A stretch of DNA of 55,365 bases from an uncultured Ruminococcus sp. (GTDB taxonomy: Bacteria; Bacillota; Clostridia; Oscillospirales; Ruminococcaceae). Under the pieces are notes generated by a model. It saw only the letters and a program-made list of their open reading frames with translations, ran no database searches and was not told where the DNA came from. Shown piece by piece: positions 25,325 to 33,635 of this stretch (within the stretch, counting starts at the first letter, position 1; each line of letters begins with the position of its first letter). Both the position numbers and the translations under genes were made by a program. Location: the NCBI GenBank assembly GCA_900318825.1, contig ONMB01000018.1:1-55365 (forward strand). The letters run 5' to 3'.

Positions 25325-26260
25325 CAGTTCTTCTGCGGCTTCCTTGCCGAATTTCATAAGTGCATCAACACACGCCTTGATTATCGGATTATCCTCGTTG
25401 CTCTCACGGTAAAGCACGATGTCCATATTGGTGTTGCGCGCAAACGAGCAGTCACGCACAACAAGCGGCGTTTTCGGAGCGTATATCTCATAAACGATAG
25501 GTGTCACCCACATATACGCATTATCTATCGTGGAGATAGCACTGAGCTGTACTCCGCGGTCATAAATGAATATTCTCTTGTCGTTGGCATCACAGTTGAG
25601 ATCCTGATTGATGAGGGCTCGTCTCAGCATATCCGGCTCGTCATCGCTGTGGATTATTTCCGGATATTCGTCGAGCAGCTCGATCGGCACATCGTCGTAC
25701 TTTGCAAGCGGGTGATCCGCTCTCATGAGGAGCTTCATACTGTACTCAATTATCGTCTTCTTGACAACGCCGCGGTTCGAGATACGATCCTCGATCATAT
25801 TGATGTAACTGGCAGGTATTCGAGTCACACCGATGTCAAATTTGCCTGTGCATATGTCCTCGACAACTCTCAGGGTATCCGTCTCTGAAAGGTGGATATT
25901 TATGTTGCCGCGGTCCTTTATGAAGTCATTGAGCGTTTTGCTTATTATAGATGTAGCGTAAGCCGAACGCGATACCTCTGCCTTTATGGAAAGCGAGCCG
26001 TCTACTCTGTCCTTGTAGTCATTCTCGAGGGAGTGTATCTCATCGACAACATTTCTCGCTCTCGCAAGAAAGACCTCACCGTCCGGAGTCAGGATCATGC
26101 CGTTCGGGGTACGGTTGAATATTTGTATACCAATACTTTCCTCAAGCTCCTTCAGTGCTATACTGATATTAGGCTGAGCCTGATAGAGCCTCTTTGCTGC
26201 CTTAGTTATGCTGCCGTCCTGAGCGATAGCGATAACATACTCAAGCTGTTGTAGTTTCAT
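25307..26260 (-). CDS. LysR-family transcriptional regulator
   Basis: A 317-residue LysR regulator. The winged helix-turn-helix is at residues 1-60 (LQQLEYVIAIAQDGSITKAAKRLYQAQPNISIALKELEESIGIQIFNRT), followed by a linker helix and a type 2 periplasmic-binding-like effector domain. The effector is unknown, and the C-terminus is Lys/Glu-rich (EELKKEKE). It resembles CysL/CynR-like members in general layout only. There is no divergent partner gene; the XRE regulator upstream is in the same direction, so the usual LysR target cannot be inferred from position. Confidence 0.92.
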   Translation of the reverse strand: MKLQQLEYVIAIAQDGSITKAAKRLYQAQPNISIALKELEESIGIQIFNRTPNGMILTPDGEVFLARARNVVDEIHSLENDYKDRVDGSLSIKAEVSRSAYATSIISKTLNDFIKDRGNINIHLSETDTLRVVEDICTGKFDIGVTRIPASYINMIEDRISNRGVVKKTIIEYSMKLLMRADHPLAKYDDVPIELLDEYPEIIHSDDEPDMLRRALINQDLNCDANDKRIFIYDRGVQLSAISTIDNAYMWVTPIVYEIYAPKTPLVVRDCSFARNTNMDIVLYRESNEDNPIIKACVDALMKFGKEAAEELKKEKE

Positions 26261-26355
26261 AGAATACCTCTTTCACTATTGTTCCATCCAGAATATTACA
26301 AAAAAATCCTTCAAAAGCCTTTTCTTTTACACTAAAAAATGCTATAATAGATATG

Positions 26356-27072
26356 TTATTTCACATCACTGCGGTATTTGGCACGAGTTCTCGAGATGCT
26401 CTCCTCGCTTCGTTTGATGAGGTTGAGCAGAGACGATGAATACTGGGCATAGTCCTTCTGAAGCGTTGCAGTTGTGACATAGAGAGTGTCGAAGTTGTCA
26501 ACGCAGTCATTTCCGTCAAGGGCGATACCGCTCGAAGCCGCCTTGATATTTGCCTCGCTCATCGAAACGATAGCGTTCGCACTGTCGTTGGCAATGACCT
26601 TGGGAATACGGAACAGCTTCTGGTCGTTGTGCGGGTTAGCGTTATACACTATTCTGAACAGCTTGTACACCGACAGCATAAGGTAAGAAGATACCTCCTT
26701 GATGAGGGTGATGCTGTTCGCCTTCTGCGCAAGACTGAAGAGCAGACTGATCGAGTTGTTGATGATCCTTCGGTTGAAGTTGATTATCTCGGGCGAAGGC
26801 ATTTTAAGGTTATTGTTGCCGTCGTCATCGGGGATATCCTCGATCGTGATGACCTTTCCCTCCGGCTCGGGGGTTCTGCCGAGCAGATAGTCACAGGAAA
26901 CGTTGTAATAGTCGGCGATCTTCACGAGGAAGTTGAGTCCGCATTCACGGATACCCTTTTCATAGTGTGAAAGCAGTGCCTGTGATATACCAAGGTCAGT
27001 AGCAGCCTGTTTCTGGCTGATATGACGTTCTTTTCTCTGAAGTGTTATGATTCTCGCGAAATCAGAATTCAT
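26356..27072 (-). CDS. XRE-family regulator with C-terminal domain of unknown function
   Basis: A 238-residue protein. Residues about 7-65 form a Cro/C1-type helix-turn-helix (LQRKERHISQKQAATDLGISQALLSHYEKGIRECGLNFLVKIADYYNVSCDYLLGR). After an acidic linker comes a ~150-residue helical domain I do not recognise; it has SPEIINFNRRIINNSISLLFSLA, which recurs in other Ruminococcaceae regulators of this type. AGGAGGAG lies 6 bases before ATG 27072. The target is unknown. Confidence 0.88.
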   Translation of the reverse strand: MNSDFARIITLQRKERHISQKQAATDLGISQALLSHYEKGIRECGLNFLVKIADYYNVSCDYLLGRTPEPEGKVITIEDIPDDDGNNNLKMPSPEIINFNRRIINNSISLLFSLAQKANSITLIKEVSSYLMLSVYKLFRIVYNANPHNDQKLFRIPKVIANDSANAIVSMSEANIKAASSGIALDGNDCVDNFDTLYVTTATLQKDYAQYSSSLLNLIKRSEESISRTRAKYRSDVK

Positions 27073-27132
27073 AATTGCTCCTCCTAAACGGAAATTTTAC
27101 CTTACAAATAATTACGATCATTATATAATTCT

Positions 27133-27161
27133 ATTATAATACAAACTGTATAATTTGTAAA
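27133..27161 (-). promoter_or_regulatory. Promoter of the XRE regulator gene
   Basis: In leftward sense: TTTACA (27156-27161), 17 bases, TATAAT (27133-27138). Confidence 0.8.
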
Positions 27162-27278
27162 TAGAACGAAATATGGAAGAATTCATCGTTTTTTGACCAT
27201 TTTTTGTGAGATTTACTAAAAGTTAAAAAACAGCACCCGCTTTTTGTGCATTTTGATTACAGATCAGGAAGTGATATT

Positions 27279-27938
27279 ATGAAAGGCTACCGAATCAGCG
27301 TTATCCGCCACGGTATGACCGAAGCAAACGAAAAAGGTATCTACATCGGCAAGACCGACCTGCCGCTCTCGTCCAAGGGAGCCGCAGACCTCGCCGCTAA
27401 AATGGACGAGTTTGTCTACCCGACTGTCCACAGAGTCTACTCCTCGCCGCTCCAGCGCTGCACCGAAACTGCGGAAATACTCTTTCCCTACACCGAAATG
27501 TGTACCGTAGACGACTTCCGCGAACTCGATTTCGGCGAATTCGAGAACAAGAGCATCGACGAGCTCGCCAAGCGCAAGGACTACAACGAATGGCTGCGCG
27601 GCGGAAAAAGCGTCCGTCCTCCCAAGGGCGAGAGCCTTGAAGAACTCACAGCGCGTACATACAAGGGGCTCCACGAGATAATCACCGATATGATGAACGA
27701 GGGACTGACTCACTCCGCACTTATTACCCACGGCGGCGTCATCTCGAATATGCTAAGCTGCTACGGTATCCCCAAGTATCCGCCCTCGCAGATAACTGCT
27801 GAGCCCGGCGGCGGCTTCGACATAATCGTAACAGCACAGATGTGGCTCAATTCGCAGGCATTCGAGATAATCGGCTACTGTCCCTACGACAAGACCGAGG
27901 ATCCCACTACCGACTACGACTACAACGACTATATGTAA
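27279..27938 (+). CDS. Histidine phosphatase family protein
   Basis: A 219-residue histidine (phosphoglycerate mutase-like) phosphatase. The RHG motif ISVIRHGMTEAN places the catalytic His11. YSSPLQRCTETAEIL follows with the second Arg, then FRELDFGEFE, and the second His in ALITHGGVISNML. Size and order fit the cobC/GpmB-like branch. The substrate is not determined. GGAAGTG is the ribosome binding site before ATG 27279; the earlier in-frame start at 27246 has none. Confidence 0.9.
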   Translation: MKGYRISVIRHGMTEANEKGIYIGKTDLPLSSKGAADLAAKMDEFVYPTVHRVYSSPLQRCTETAEILFPYTEMCTVDDFRELDFGEFENKSIDELAKRKDYNEWLRGGKSVRPPKGESLEELTARTYKGLHEIITDMMNEGLTHSALITHGGVISNMLSCYGIPKYPPSQITAEPGGGFDIIVTAQMWLNSQAFEIIGYCPYDKTEDPTTDYDYNDYM

Positions 27939-28074
27939 TCCAGCGGTCGGAGTATAGTAGGATCATCACGCAAACGTCCGCCCCGCTCCCGACAGCACAA
28001 TTCATAATCAATAGAATATTTTTCCGCTTCCGGCACATAATACCTTCGGATCCAGACTACCGGAGGCGATATTT

Positions 28075-28944
28075 TTGAGCGTGAGGGAACTCATTCGTTA
28101 TTCAAACCGCCTGCTCAAGGGCAGACGGGCTGTTACAGCACTGATATGCTTTATGCCCCTTGCCGCGGAGATATTCTTCCGCGCAGTCGAGGCTTGCTTT
28201 TACAGTATACTGCTCTATTTCGGCAACATCAGACCGCTCGGTCTGTTCACCGGCAGCGAACCGCTCCAGTCCGCCATAACGGCAGGATTTACGCTCCTGC
28301 GCTGGATAGCGGTAGCTCCGCTGAACTATGTCTCTGCACACCGTCTCTGCGAGATAGCTGCCGAAAAGAGTTCGCCGCTCACTCCGCTGACCGACGTTCT
28401 CATAGGCAGGCACTGCGTCCGGCGAAGCATCACAGCTCTTTTCTGGACGAAGCTCGTTTCGCTCATATCGCTCCTGCCAGCCGTATTCTTCGGCACTGTC
28501 GCCTACCGGCTCTTCACGGAGCGCAGCAGTACGGCTTCGGGAATGTTCCTGACGCTCCACGCGCTTACGCTGACAGTTCTGTCGGTATGCCTGTGGCTCT
28601 CGCTGCGGATAAGCCTGACCGCCGTGCCGTACCTGCTTGTACGGTCACCGGAAAAGAACGCTCTCCGCATCGTGATAAGCTCGATAAGGCTCATGCGCGG
28701 CAGGAAAAGAGTGGCGGCGAAGCTGTTCCTCGCCTATCTTCCGGCAATGCTCGGCATCGTGACGGTGCCGTATGCCGTCGCCGGTATGCGGACGGCTTTC
28801 GCCCTCAGCATCGACATTTTCATCAAGGAGGAGGAGTACCGTGAAGGAACTGAAACTGACAGTCGGCGGCGATCACCCGACAACGCTCCAGAACTTCCTG
28901 TCCGGACAGGAAGGCGTCTCGAAAAGGCTCCTGACAAGGCTTAA
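28075..28944 (+). CDS. Multi-spanning membrane protein of unknown function
   Basis: A 289-residue protein with about five membrane segments (ALICFMPLAAEIFF, ITAGFTLLRWIAVAPLNYV, LVSLISLLPAVFFGTVAYRL, LTLHALTLTVLSVCLWLSL, LFLAYLPAMLGIVTVPYAVAG). The first ~230 residues recall DUF975-like membrane proteins, but I do not assign a family. The start is TTG 28075 with GGAGG at 28062-28066 (8-base spacing); GTG 28081 is a weaker option. Its last 104 bases overlap the start of the pseudouridine synthase gene in another frame, and the encoded tail is Arg/Pro/Glu-rich, so it probably extends past the true fold. Confidence 0.7.
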   Translation: MSVRELIRYSNRLLKGRRAVTALICFMPLAAEIFFRAVEACFYSILLYFGNIRPLGLFTGSEPLQSAITAGFTLLRWIAVAPLNYVSAHRLCEIAAEKSSPLTPLTDVLIGRHCVRRSITALFWTKLVSLISLLPAVFFGTVAYRLFTERSSTASGMFLTLHALTLTVLSVCLWLSLRISLTAVPYLLVRSPEKNALRIVISSIRLMRGRKRVAAKLFLAYLPAMLGIVTVPYAVAGMRTAFALSIDIFIKEEEYREGTETDSRRRSPDNAPELPVRTGRRLEKAPDKA

Positions 28945-29650
28945 ACGACAGGAAAACGCCGGCGACGAGATAATCCTCCGCTTTGAGGACAGCGGCGCTC
29001 TTGAGCCCAATCCCGCCCTGAATATCCCTGTTGCCTTTGAAAATGAACGGCTGGTCGTGTTCGACAAGCCTGCCGGAGTACCGGTACACCCCTCGATAAA
29101 GCACCAGGGCGACACCCTCGGTAACTTCTTCGCGAGCCTCTACCCGGACCTGACTTTCCGCCCCGTGAACCGCCTCGACAAGGACACCTCCGGGCTCTGC
29201 ATAGTCGCAAAGGACGCTCACGCGGCAAGTCTCCTGCAAGGGAGCTGCCGGAAGGTCTACTGCGCGGCAGTTGAGGGAACTCCGCCGGAATACGGACAGA
29301 TAGACGCTCCGATAGCAAGGGAGCGCGAGTCTATAATACTCCGCTGCGTCCGTGAGGACGGTCAGCCCTCCCTGACGTGCTACAAACGCCTTAAAACAGG
29401 CAAACGCTACTCGCTTATGGAGGTCCGTCCCGAGACCGGCCGCACTCATCAGATAAGAGTCCACTTCGCCCATATCGGTCACCCACTCGCAGGCGACGAT
29501 ATGTACGGCGGAAGTCTCGCAGATATACCGCGTCAGGCTCTGCACTGCGGAACTATAACGTTCCCCGAGCCCGGCAGCGGCAGGGTGATAACTGTAACTT
29601 CAGAGCTGCCGGAGGATATTGCCGCACTCTTCCAGCCGGACCTTCTGTGA
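28841..29650 (+). CDS. RluA-family pseudouridine synthase
   Basis: A 269-residue RNA pseudouridine synthase. The catalytic motif is RLDKDTSGL with Asp113 (preceded by VN, where the family often has H or G). Also seen: FDKPAGVPVHPS (75-84), TCYKRLKTGKRYSLMEVRPETGRTHQIRVH and HPLAGDDMYGG. The N-terminal part holds a short S4-like segment (TLQNFLSGQEGVSKRLLTRLKRQ). The RNA target (23S rRNA or tRNA) cannot be fixed. It starts with GTG 28841 after GGAGGAGG, inside the end of the membrane-protein gene. Confidence 0.92.
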   Translation: MKELKLTVGGDHPTTLQNFLSGQEGVSKRLLTRLKRQENAGDEIILRFEDSGALEPNPALNIPVAFENERLVVFDKPAGVPVHPSIKHQGDTLGNFFASLYPDLTFRPVNRLDKDTSGLCIVAKDAHAASLLQGSCRKVYCAAVEGTPPEYGQIDAPIARERESIILRCVREDGQPSLTCYKRLKTGKRYSLMEVRPETGRTHQIRVHFAHIGHPLAGDDMYGGSLADIPRQALHCGTITFPEPGSGRVITVTSELPEDIAALFQPDLL

Positions 29651-29673
29651 CACTCCGGGATTACATACCGCTT

Positions 29674-29699
29674 AAAGCTGCCGAAAGCCCTCGGCTTTT
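29674..29699 (+). terminator. Terminator after the pseudouridine synthase gene
   Basis: GCCGA / TCGGC stem extended by AAGC and TTT, with a T-rich tail. It is moderately strong. Confidence 0.65.
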
Positions 29700-29784
29700 C
29701 ACACTATTTTAACAGCAGCTCGTACTTCTATTTGTGCAAGTATACAAAATTGGGCAGTCTGATGAAAAATCGGCATAATTTTCG

Positions 29785-29812
29785 TTGTTTTTTCACAGGC
29801 AGCTGATATAAT
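29785..29812 (+). promoter_or_regulatory. Promoter of the M23 peptidase gene
   Basis: TTGTTT (29785-29790), 16 bases, TATAAT (29807-29812). Confidence 0.7.
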
Positions 29813-29873
29813 ATTATTTTGTAACCATTTTGTAACGTCCGCTCTCCGGACACAACAGAAAGGAGCAGTATAT

Positions 29874-31643
29874 ATGGCTCAGGTATCCCCTGAGGAAAAC
29901 GACTTTTTTGACCAGTCCGACAACGGCAGCTTCCTGAACCGTATAGGTGCAGGCATCTCCTCGCTGCTGCTTCGCGCAGGACTTTCAACGGTCAAATTCA
30001 CAGCCGCACTTCTGCTGTGGATATACAGAACTATTATGCTCATCGCAGCCGAGCTCTTCGACCTGATAAAAGGTCTCGGACGCGTGCTGCTGTGGCTCTT
30101 CAAGGACCTTACGCACTCGCTGCGCAAGCGCCACCAGAAAAATATTGAGCTCCAGAAAGCCGTCACAAAGGCTAAGAAGGAGGACGACCGCCGCTCTTAC
30201 CTGAGCGCTGTCGCACGTTTCGCTGCTTCGTACCTCTTCGGCGAGGGCGGCATATGCTACACTGCCTTCAACTACATCATGCCGATAGTCAGCTTCGCGT
30301 TCCTTCTCGGAGTCATACGCTACGGTCTCGGGCTTGAATACGGCATAAACGTCGAATTCAACGGCAAGGACGTCGGTATAATAACCGAGGAAGCAGACTT
30401 CGACCGCGCTGAGCACGAAGCCCTCCAGAGAATATACTACTCAGGCGAGAACAGCATCGAGGCCTCAGCTAACTTCTCTCTCAAAATAATCTCAGAAAAC
30501 GACCGTATACTCACCTCTGAACAGCTCGCAAACAAGATGCTCGAAGCCTCCGACGAGGAGCTCGCTGAGGCTTACGGTATCTATATCGACGGCGAATTCA
30601 TCGGCGCTGTCACTGATAAGGAACCCGTCGAGGAAGCTCTCGACAAGCGTCTGCTCGAGTATCACGTTGACGGAAACGTCAAGGATATCACCTACAAGAA
30701 CAAGATAGAGTACGCCAAGGGCATCTATCTCGCAAGCAGTATCGTTGATACGCGCGAGACCATAAGAAAGCTGACTTCGTCCGTAAGCAAGCGCGTTATC
30801 TACGTCGCCAAGCCCGGAGATACCGCTGTTACAGTCTGCCAGAAGTACAATATGAATATCGCTGATTTCCGCAGCCTCAACCCGCTCTTCGCTGACGACG
30901 TGAAGCCCGGTCAGATACTCAACGTCAAGGAGACTGAAAGCTACCTTCCTATCCAGTATGTGTTAGAGCACGAGTCGCTCTCTCTCCTCAAATACGAGAC
31001 TATCGAGGTCGAGACCTCATCTCTCAATGTCGGCAGCCGAAAGGTGCTCGTCGAGGGTTCAAACGGCGAAAAGCACACCACCTATGAGATAACCTATGTG
31101 GACGGTATCGAACGTTCAAGAAAGGTCATCTCCTCAAAGGTCACCCGCGAACCGGTCGTTGAAGAGATAGGCATCGGCATATACTCCGCTCACCCCGACA
31201 GCCCCAGCACTGTTCTCTCCGGTACAGGCGAATTCGGCTGGCCGGTAAACGGCGGTTACATCAGCGATCCCTATATGAGTGACCGAAATCACAAGGGACT
31301 CGATATAGCTGCTCCCGGCGGAACTGAGATCTATGCAGCCGCTGACGGCGTTGTAATCGCTGCCGGCTGGAACTCAGGCGGCTATGGAAATGTTGTCCAG
31401 ATCGCTCACGATAACGGCTACCAGACGGTTTACGGTCATATGAGCTCCGTACTCGTCACGACCGATCAGGAGGTCCGCCGCGGTCAGCTCATAGGTCTTG
31501 TCGGAACAACAGGTAATTCCACCGGAAACCACTGCCACTTTGAGGTTAGATACCTCGGAGTCTGCAAGAACCCCGCAAACTACCTCAATACTACCGATTT
31601 CGCTGCCAGCGACAAGAAAAAAGAAGACGATGACGATAAATAA
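29874..31643 (+). CDS. Membrane-bound LysM-G5-M23 peptidoglycan endopeptidase
   Basis: A 589-residue cell-wall hydrolase. The N-terminal ~160 residues include an amphipathic/hydrophobic region (about 30-75) and a membrane segment (about 137-155), then an extracellular part. LysM is at about 314-360 (YVAKPGDTAVTVCQKYN, ending PGQILNV), G5 at about 375-440, and peptidase M23 at about 455-580. Zinc ligands are seen as HKGLD (His473, Asp477) and HCHFEV (His553, His555). Such enzymes cut cross-links during growth or sporulation. The gene is monocistronic between its own promoter and a strong terminator. Confidence 0.92.
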   Translation: MAQVSPEENDFFDQSDNGSFLNRIGAGISSLLLRAGLSTVKFTAALLLWIYRTIMLIAAELFDLIKGLGRVLLWLFKDLTHSLRKRHQKNIELQKAVTKAKKEDDRRSYLSAVARFAASYLFGEGGICYTAFNYIMPIVSFAFLLGVIRYGLGLEYGINVEFNGKDVGIITEEADFDRAEHEALQRIYYSGENSIEASANFSLKIISENDRILTSEQLANKMLEASDEELAEAYGIYIDGEFIGAVTDKEPVEEALDKRLLEYHVDGNVKDITYKNKIEYAKGIYLASSIVDTRETIRKLTSSVSKRVIYVAKPGDTAVTVCQKYNMNIADFRSLNPLFADDVKPGQILNVKETESYLPIQYVLEHESLSLLKYETIEVETSSLNVGSRKVLVEGSNGEKHTTYEITYVDGIERSRKVISSKVTREPVVEEIGIGIYSAHPDSPSTVLSGTGEFGWPVNGGYISDPYMSDRNHKGLDIAAPGGTEIYAAADGVVIAAGWNSGGYGNVVQIAHDNGYQTVYGHMSSVLVTTDQEVRRGQLIGLVGTTGNSTGNHCHFEVRYLGVCKNPANYLNTTDFAASDKKKEDDDDK

Positions 31644-31677
31644 AAAAAGCTGCTGTGTATCCCACAGCAGCTTTTTT
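31642..31677. terminator. Bidirectional terminator
   Basis: Stem AAAAAAGCTGCTGTG / CACAGCAGCTTTTTT between the convergent M23 and lipoprotein genes. Confidence 0.93.
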
Positions 31678-31689
31678 GCTTAGTTCCGA

Positions 31690-32325
31690 TCAGTCGGGAA
31701 GTGTGATATCCTCGACATTTATGCTTATATCAGTGCTTATATCACCAAAGTCAAAATTCATGGACGGCATCTCATAAGTTGAGAATTCGCTTACCTTTAC
31801 AAACTTGAGCTCTTCCTTCTGTCCTTCTTCTTCAACTACAACAACAAGGTCGCCGTCAACAAGGTCAAAGTTTACGTTCTCAAACATTTCCGAAGAGTCT
31901 CCGTCCTCGCTCTCAGTTGCCTCAGTGCTTCCCTCGGGCTTGTTGAACCTGATCGTGTCATCATCGACCTTTTCCCATGTTCCCTCTGCATCATCTGAAG
32001 AGGAAAATCCTTCAGTATCGCCAACGATACCGGTAGATATCTTGTAAGTTCCGTCACCCATGATCTCTATCTGGAAAGCTGCCGAAAGCGGAATACCAAA
32101 AAGCGGTATCTCCTTCATTGTTGTTCCGTTAACAGTCATCTCAGAGCATTCCCATTTTCCTTCAAAGCCCTCGCCGACGCTGCTTTCAGCGCTGCTTCCA
32201 GTAGTTCCTTCGACACTGCTATTACCCTTGCTGGTACTCTTGCTGCTGTCGTCGTCTTTTCCACAGCCAACTACACCAGTAAGCATAAGGGCACAAGCAG
32301 CTGCTGCACATAATAGCTTTTTCAT
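31690..32325 (-). CDS. Lipoprotein of unknown function
   Basis: A 211-residue lipoprotein: the signal ends in lipobox TGVVGC (Cys21), followed by a Ser/Asp/Lys-rich spacer to about 50, then a beta-rich domain with GKWECSEMTVNGTT and the repeated pattern of GTWEKVDDDTIRF. This matches the small lipocalin-like/DUF4923-like lipoproteins in a general way; I do not assign a function. AGGAGATG lies before ATG 32325. Confidence 0.78.
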   Translation of the reverse strand: MKKLLCAAAACALMLTGVVGCGKDDDSSKSTSKGNSSVEGTTGSSAESSVGEGFEGKWECSEMTVNGTTMKEIPLFGIPLSAAFQIEIMGDGTYKISTGIVGDTEGFSSSDDAEGTWEKVDDDTIRFNKPEGSTEATESEDGDSSEMFENVNFDLVDGDLVVVVEEEGQKEELKFVKVSEFSTYEMPSMNFDFGDISTDISINVEDITLPD

Positions 32326-32371
32326 ATATGATCCATCTCCTAATTCTATTTCCGGTTCAACCGGTAAGGTG

Positions 32372-32400
32372 ATTATATCACATTTAAGTACCGTTGTAAA
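32372..32400 (-). promoter_or_regulatory. Promoter of the lipoprotein gene
   Basis: In leftward sense: TTTACA (32395-32400), 17 bases, TATAAT (32372-32377). Confidence 0.8.
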
Positions 32401-32524
32401 GACCATAACTCATATTTTTCTTGATATTATCCCATATGTATCAACTCGCTACCGTCACTTTGTACCTTTGCTGTTGCAGGCGACAGCTTAATTTGTCTAT
32501 TCTGACTATTTTTGTGCTTCACTA

Positions 32525-32553
32525 TTGACTTCTGCTGACCGGTGTGGTATAAT
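32525..32553 (+). promoter_or_regulatory. Promoter of the tRNA cluster
   Basis: TTGACT (32525-32530), 17 bases, TATAAT (32548-32553), about 20 bases before tRNA-Gly. Confidence 0.88.
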
Positions 32554-32573
32554 ATCATCTGTTGAAACGCTCT

Positions 32574-32647
32574 GCGGGTGTAGTTCAATGGTAGAATGTC
32601 AGCCTTCCAAGCTGAACACGTGGGTTCGATTCCCATCACCCGCTCCA
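32574..32647 (+). tRNA. tRNA-Gly (anticodon TCC)
   Basis: GCGGGTG pairs with CACCCGC. The anticodon arm is CAGCCTTCCAAGCTG and the T arm GGGTTCGATTCCC. CCA is encoded at 32645-32647. Confidence 0.96.
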
Positions 32648-32652
32648 TTAAC

Positions 32653-32675
32653 GCAGCTTCGGCTGCTGATTTTTT
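32653..32675 (+). terminator. Short hairpin with T-tract between tRNA-Gly and tRNA-Arg
   Basis: GCAGC-TTCG-GCTGC followed by six T, ending 4 bases before tRNA-Arg. No promoter follows, so read-through must feed the next tRNA. Confidence 0.65.
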
Positions 32676-32679
32676 CTGT

Positions 32680-32756
32680 GCGCCTTTAACTCAGCTGGAT
32701 AGAGTAACTGCCTTCTAAGCAGTAAGCCGCTGGTTCGAATCCAGCAAGGCGCGCCA
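32680..32756 (+). tRNA. tRNA-Arg (anticodon TCT)
   Basis: GCGCCTT pairs with AAGGCGC. The anticodon arm is ACTGCCTTCTAAGCAGT and the T arm TGGTTCGAATCCA. CCA is encoded at 32754-32756. Confidence 0.95.
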
Positions 32757-32760
32757 TTCC

Positions 32761-32806
32761 GAAACTCTCCGTTATATACTCCTATTTAATGGAGAGCTTC
32801 GTTTTT
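32761..32806 (+). terminator. Hairpin with T-tract between tRNA-Arg and tRNA-His
   Basis: CTCTCC / GGAGAG with extra GAA / TTC pairs, a 20-base loop, and GTTTTT after it. Confidence 0.65.
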
Positions 32807-32818
32807 ATTTATACTCAT

Positions 32819-32896
32819 GGTGGGTGTAGCTTAGCTGGTTAAAGCGTCGGATTGTGGTCCCGAAGACCGTGGGTTCGAATCCCATCTCCCACCCCA
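32819..32896 (+). tRNA. tRNA-His (anticodon GTG)
   Basis: The extra 5' G pairs with C73. GTGGGTG pairs with CTCCCAC except for one T-T mismatch at position 6-67. The anticodon loop is TTGTGGT and the T arm GGGTTCGAATCCC. CCA is encoded at 32894-32896. Confidence 0.94.
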
Positions 32897-32917
32897 GCGC
32901 CGAGCGGGCGCACGCTT

Positions 32918-32952
32918 ATCGCGGTTCAGTTCATCTGGACCGCGATTTTTTC
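32918..32952 (+). terminator. Terminator after the tRNA cluster
   Basis: ATCGCGGT / ACCGCGAT stem followed by six T. Confidence 0.88.
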
Positions 32953-32999
32953 GCCGCGTATGAGACTTCGTTCAGAACGTCCACAAAATATAAACATAG

Positions 33000-33029
33000 G
33001 CACTTTCGAGAGATCGAAGGTGCTTTTTT
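33000..33029 (+). terminator. Terminator-like hairpin in the integrase relic zone
   Basis: GCACTTTCGA / TCGAAGGTGC with T6. A worn version of its right half (GAGAGAGCAAAGGTGC, then TTTTTCGTTGATTT) is found again near 44,360-44,395. Confidence 0.6.
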
Positions 33030-33080
33030 CGTTAGTTTTCTAAGATTTTTTCTAATATAAGAATTTTCTAATATAACTGA

Positions 33081-33100
33081 GTCCCCGCAATTGCGGGGAC
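33081..33100. repeat. Perfect GC-rich palindrome, copy 1
   Basis: GTCCCCGCAATTGCGGGGAC. The same hairpin recurs at 38620-38638. Confidence 0.85.
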
Positions 33101-33132
33101 TTTCGATTTCATTCATTTTCGTATAATACGAA

Positions 33133-33160
33133 CAGGTGCTCCTATTGCAAGAAGCACCTG
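33133..33160 (-). terminator. Terminator of the integrase relic
   Basis: CAGGTGCT / AGCACCTG stem directly after the integrase stop codon (leftward sense). It belongs to a set of look-alike hairpins at 36371-36400 and 39713-39741. Confidence 0.7.
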
Positions 33161-33168
33161 CTCTTCGT

Positions 33169-33571
33169 TTATTCTTCATTGCTACCGCCGAACAGATCGG
33201 TGAAGCAACTTGTGATATAGTCCATTTCAGTCTTTTTATCTGAAGCATCGGTATGGCTGTACACGTTGAATGTCGTGAGGAAGTCTCCGTGACCTGCGTA
33301 GTCCTGTATCTGCTTCATTGTAAACGCCGTATTATTGGCGAGGAGGCTGATACAGGAGTGCCTGAGAGCGTGGAACTTGATGTGCGGAAGATGGTTCTTA
33401 TCAAGCAGCTTAGTAAAATAATGCGATATACTATCTGGTGTTATAAGTGTTCCGACAGCGTTCACGCAAACAAAATCCTTGTAGGCGTTAGTCTACCTTA
33501 TCATAACCTCCTGCTCCGCTTTCAGAGCCTTAAGGTAGCTATAAAGAGCATCGTTCATCGTGAAGCTGAAG
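33169..33571 (-). pseudogene. Tyrosine recombinase/integrase, C-terminal remnant with in-frame stop
   Basis: Only the C-terminal third of a phage- or ICE-type integrase remains. Seen: PDSISHYFTKLLDKNHLPHIKFHALRHSCISLLANN (HxxR box), MKQIQDYAGHGDFLTTFNVYSH (second His and the nucleophilic Tyr) and the tail SCFTDLFGGSNEE. An in-frame TAG at 33493-33495 interrupts it; upstream of this the same frame reads ALYSYLKALKAEQEVMIR, which is also integrase-like. The N-terminal DNA-binding part is missing. It lies beside a tRNA cluster, a common integration target, so it marks an old element. Confidence 0.85.
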
Positions 33572-33635
33572 ATGAATAGTGTCATTATCTCAAATTTGAG
33601 GTTTGAGAGTAGTGTAATTTTATAGGGTAGTAACT

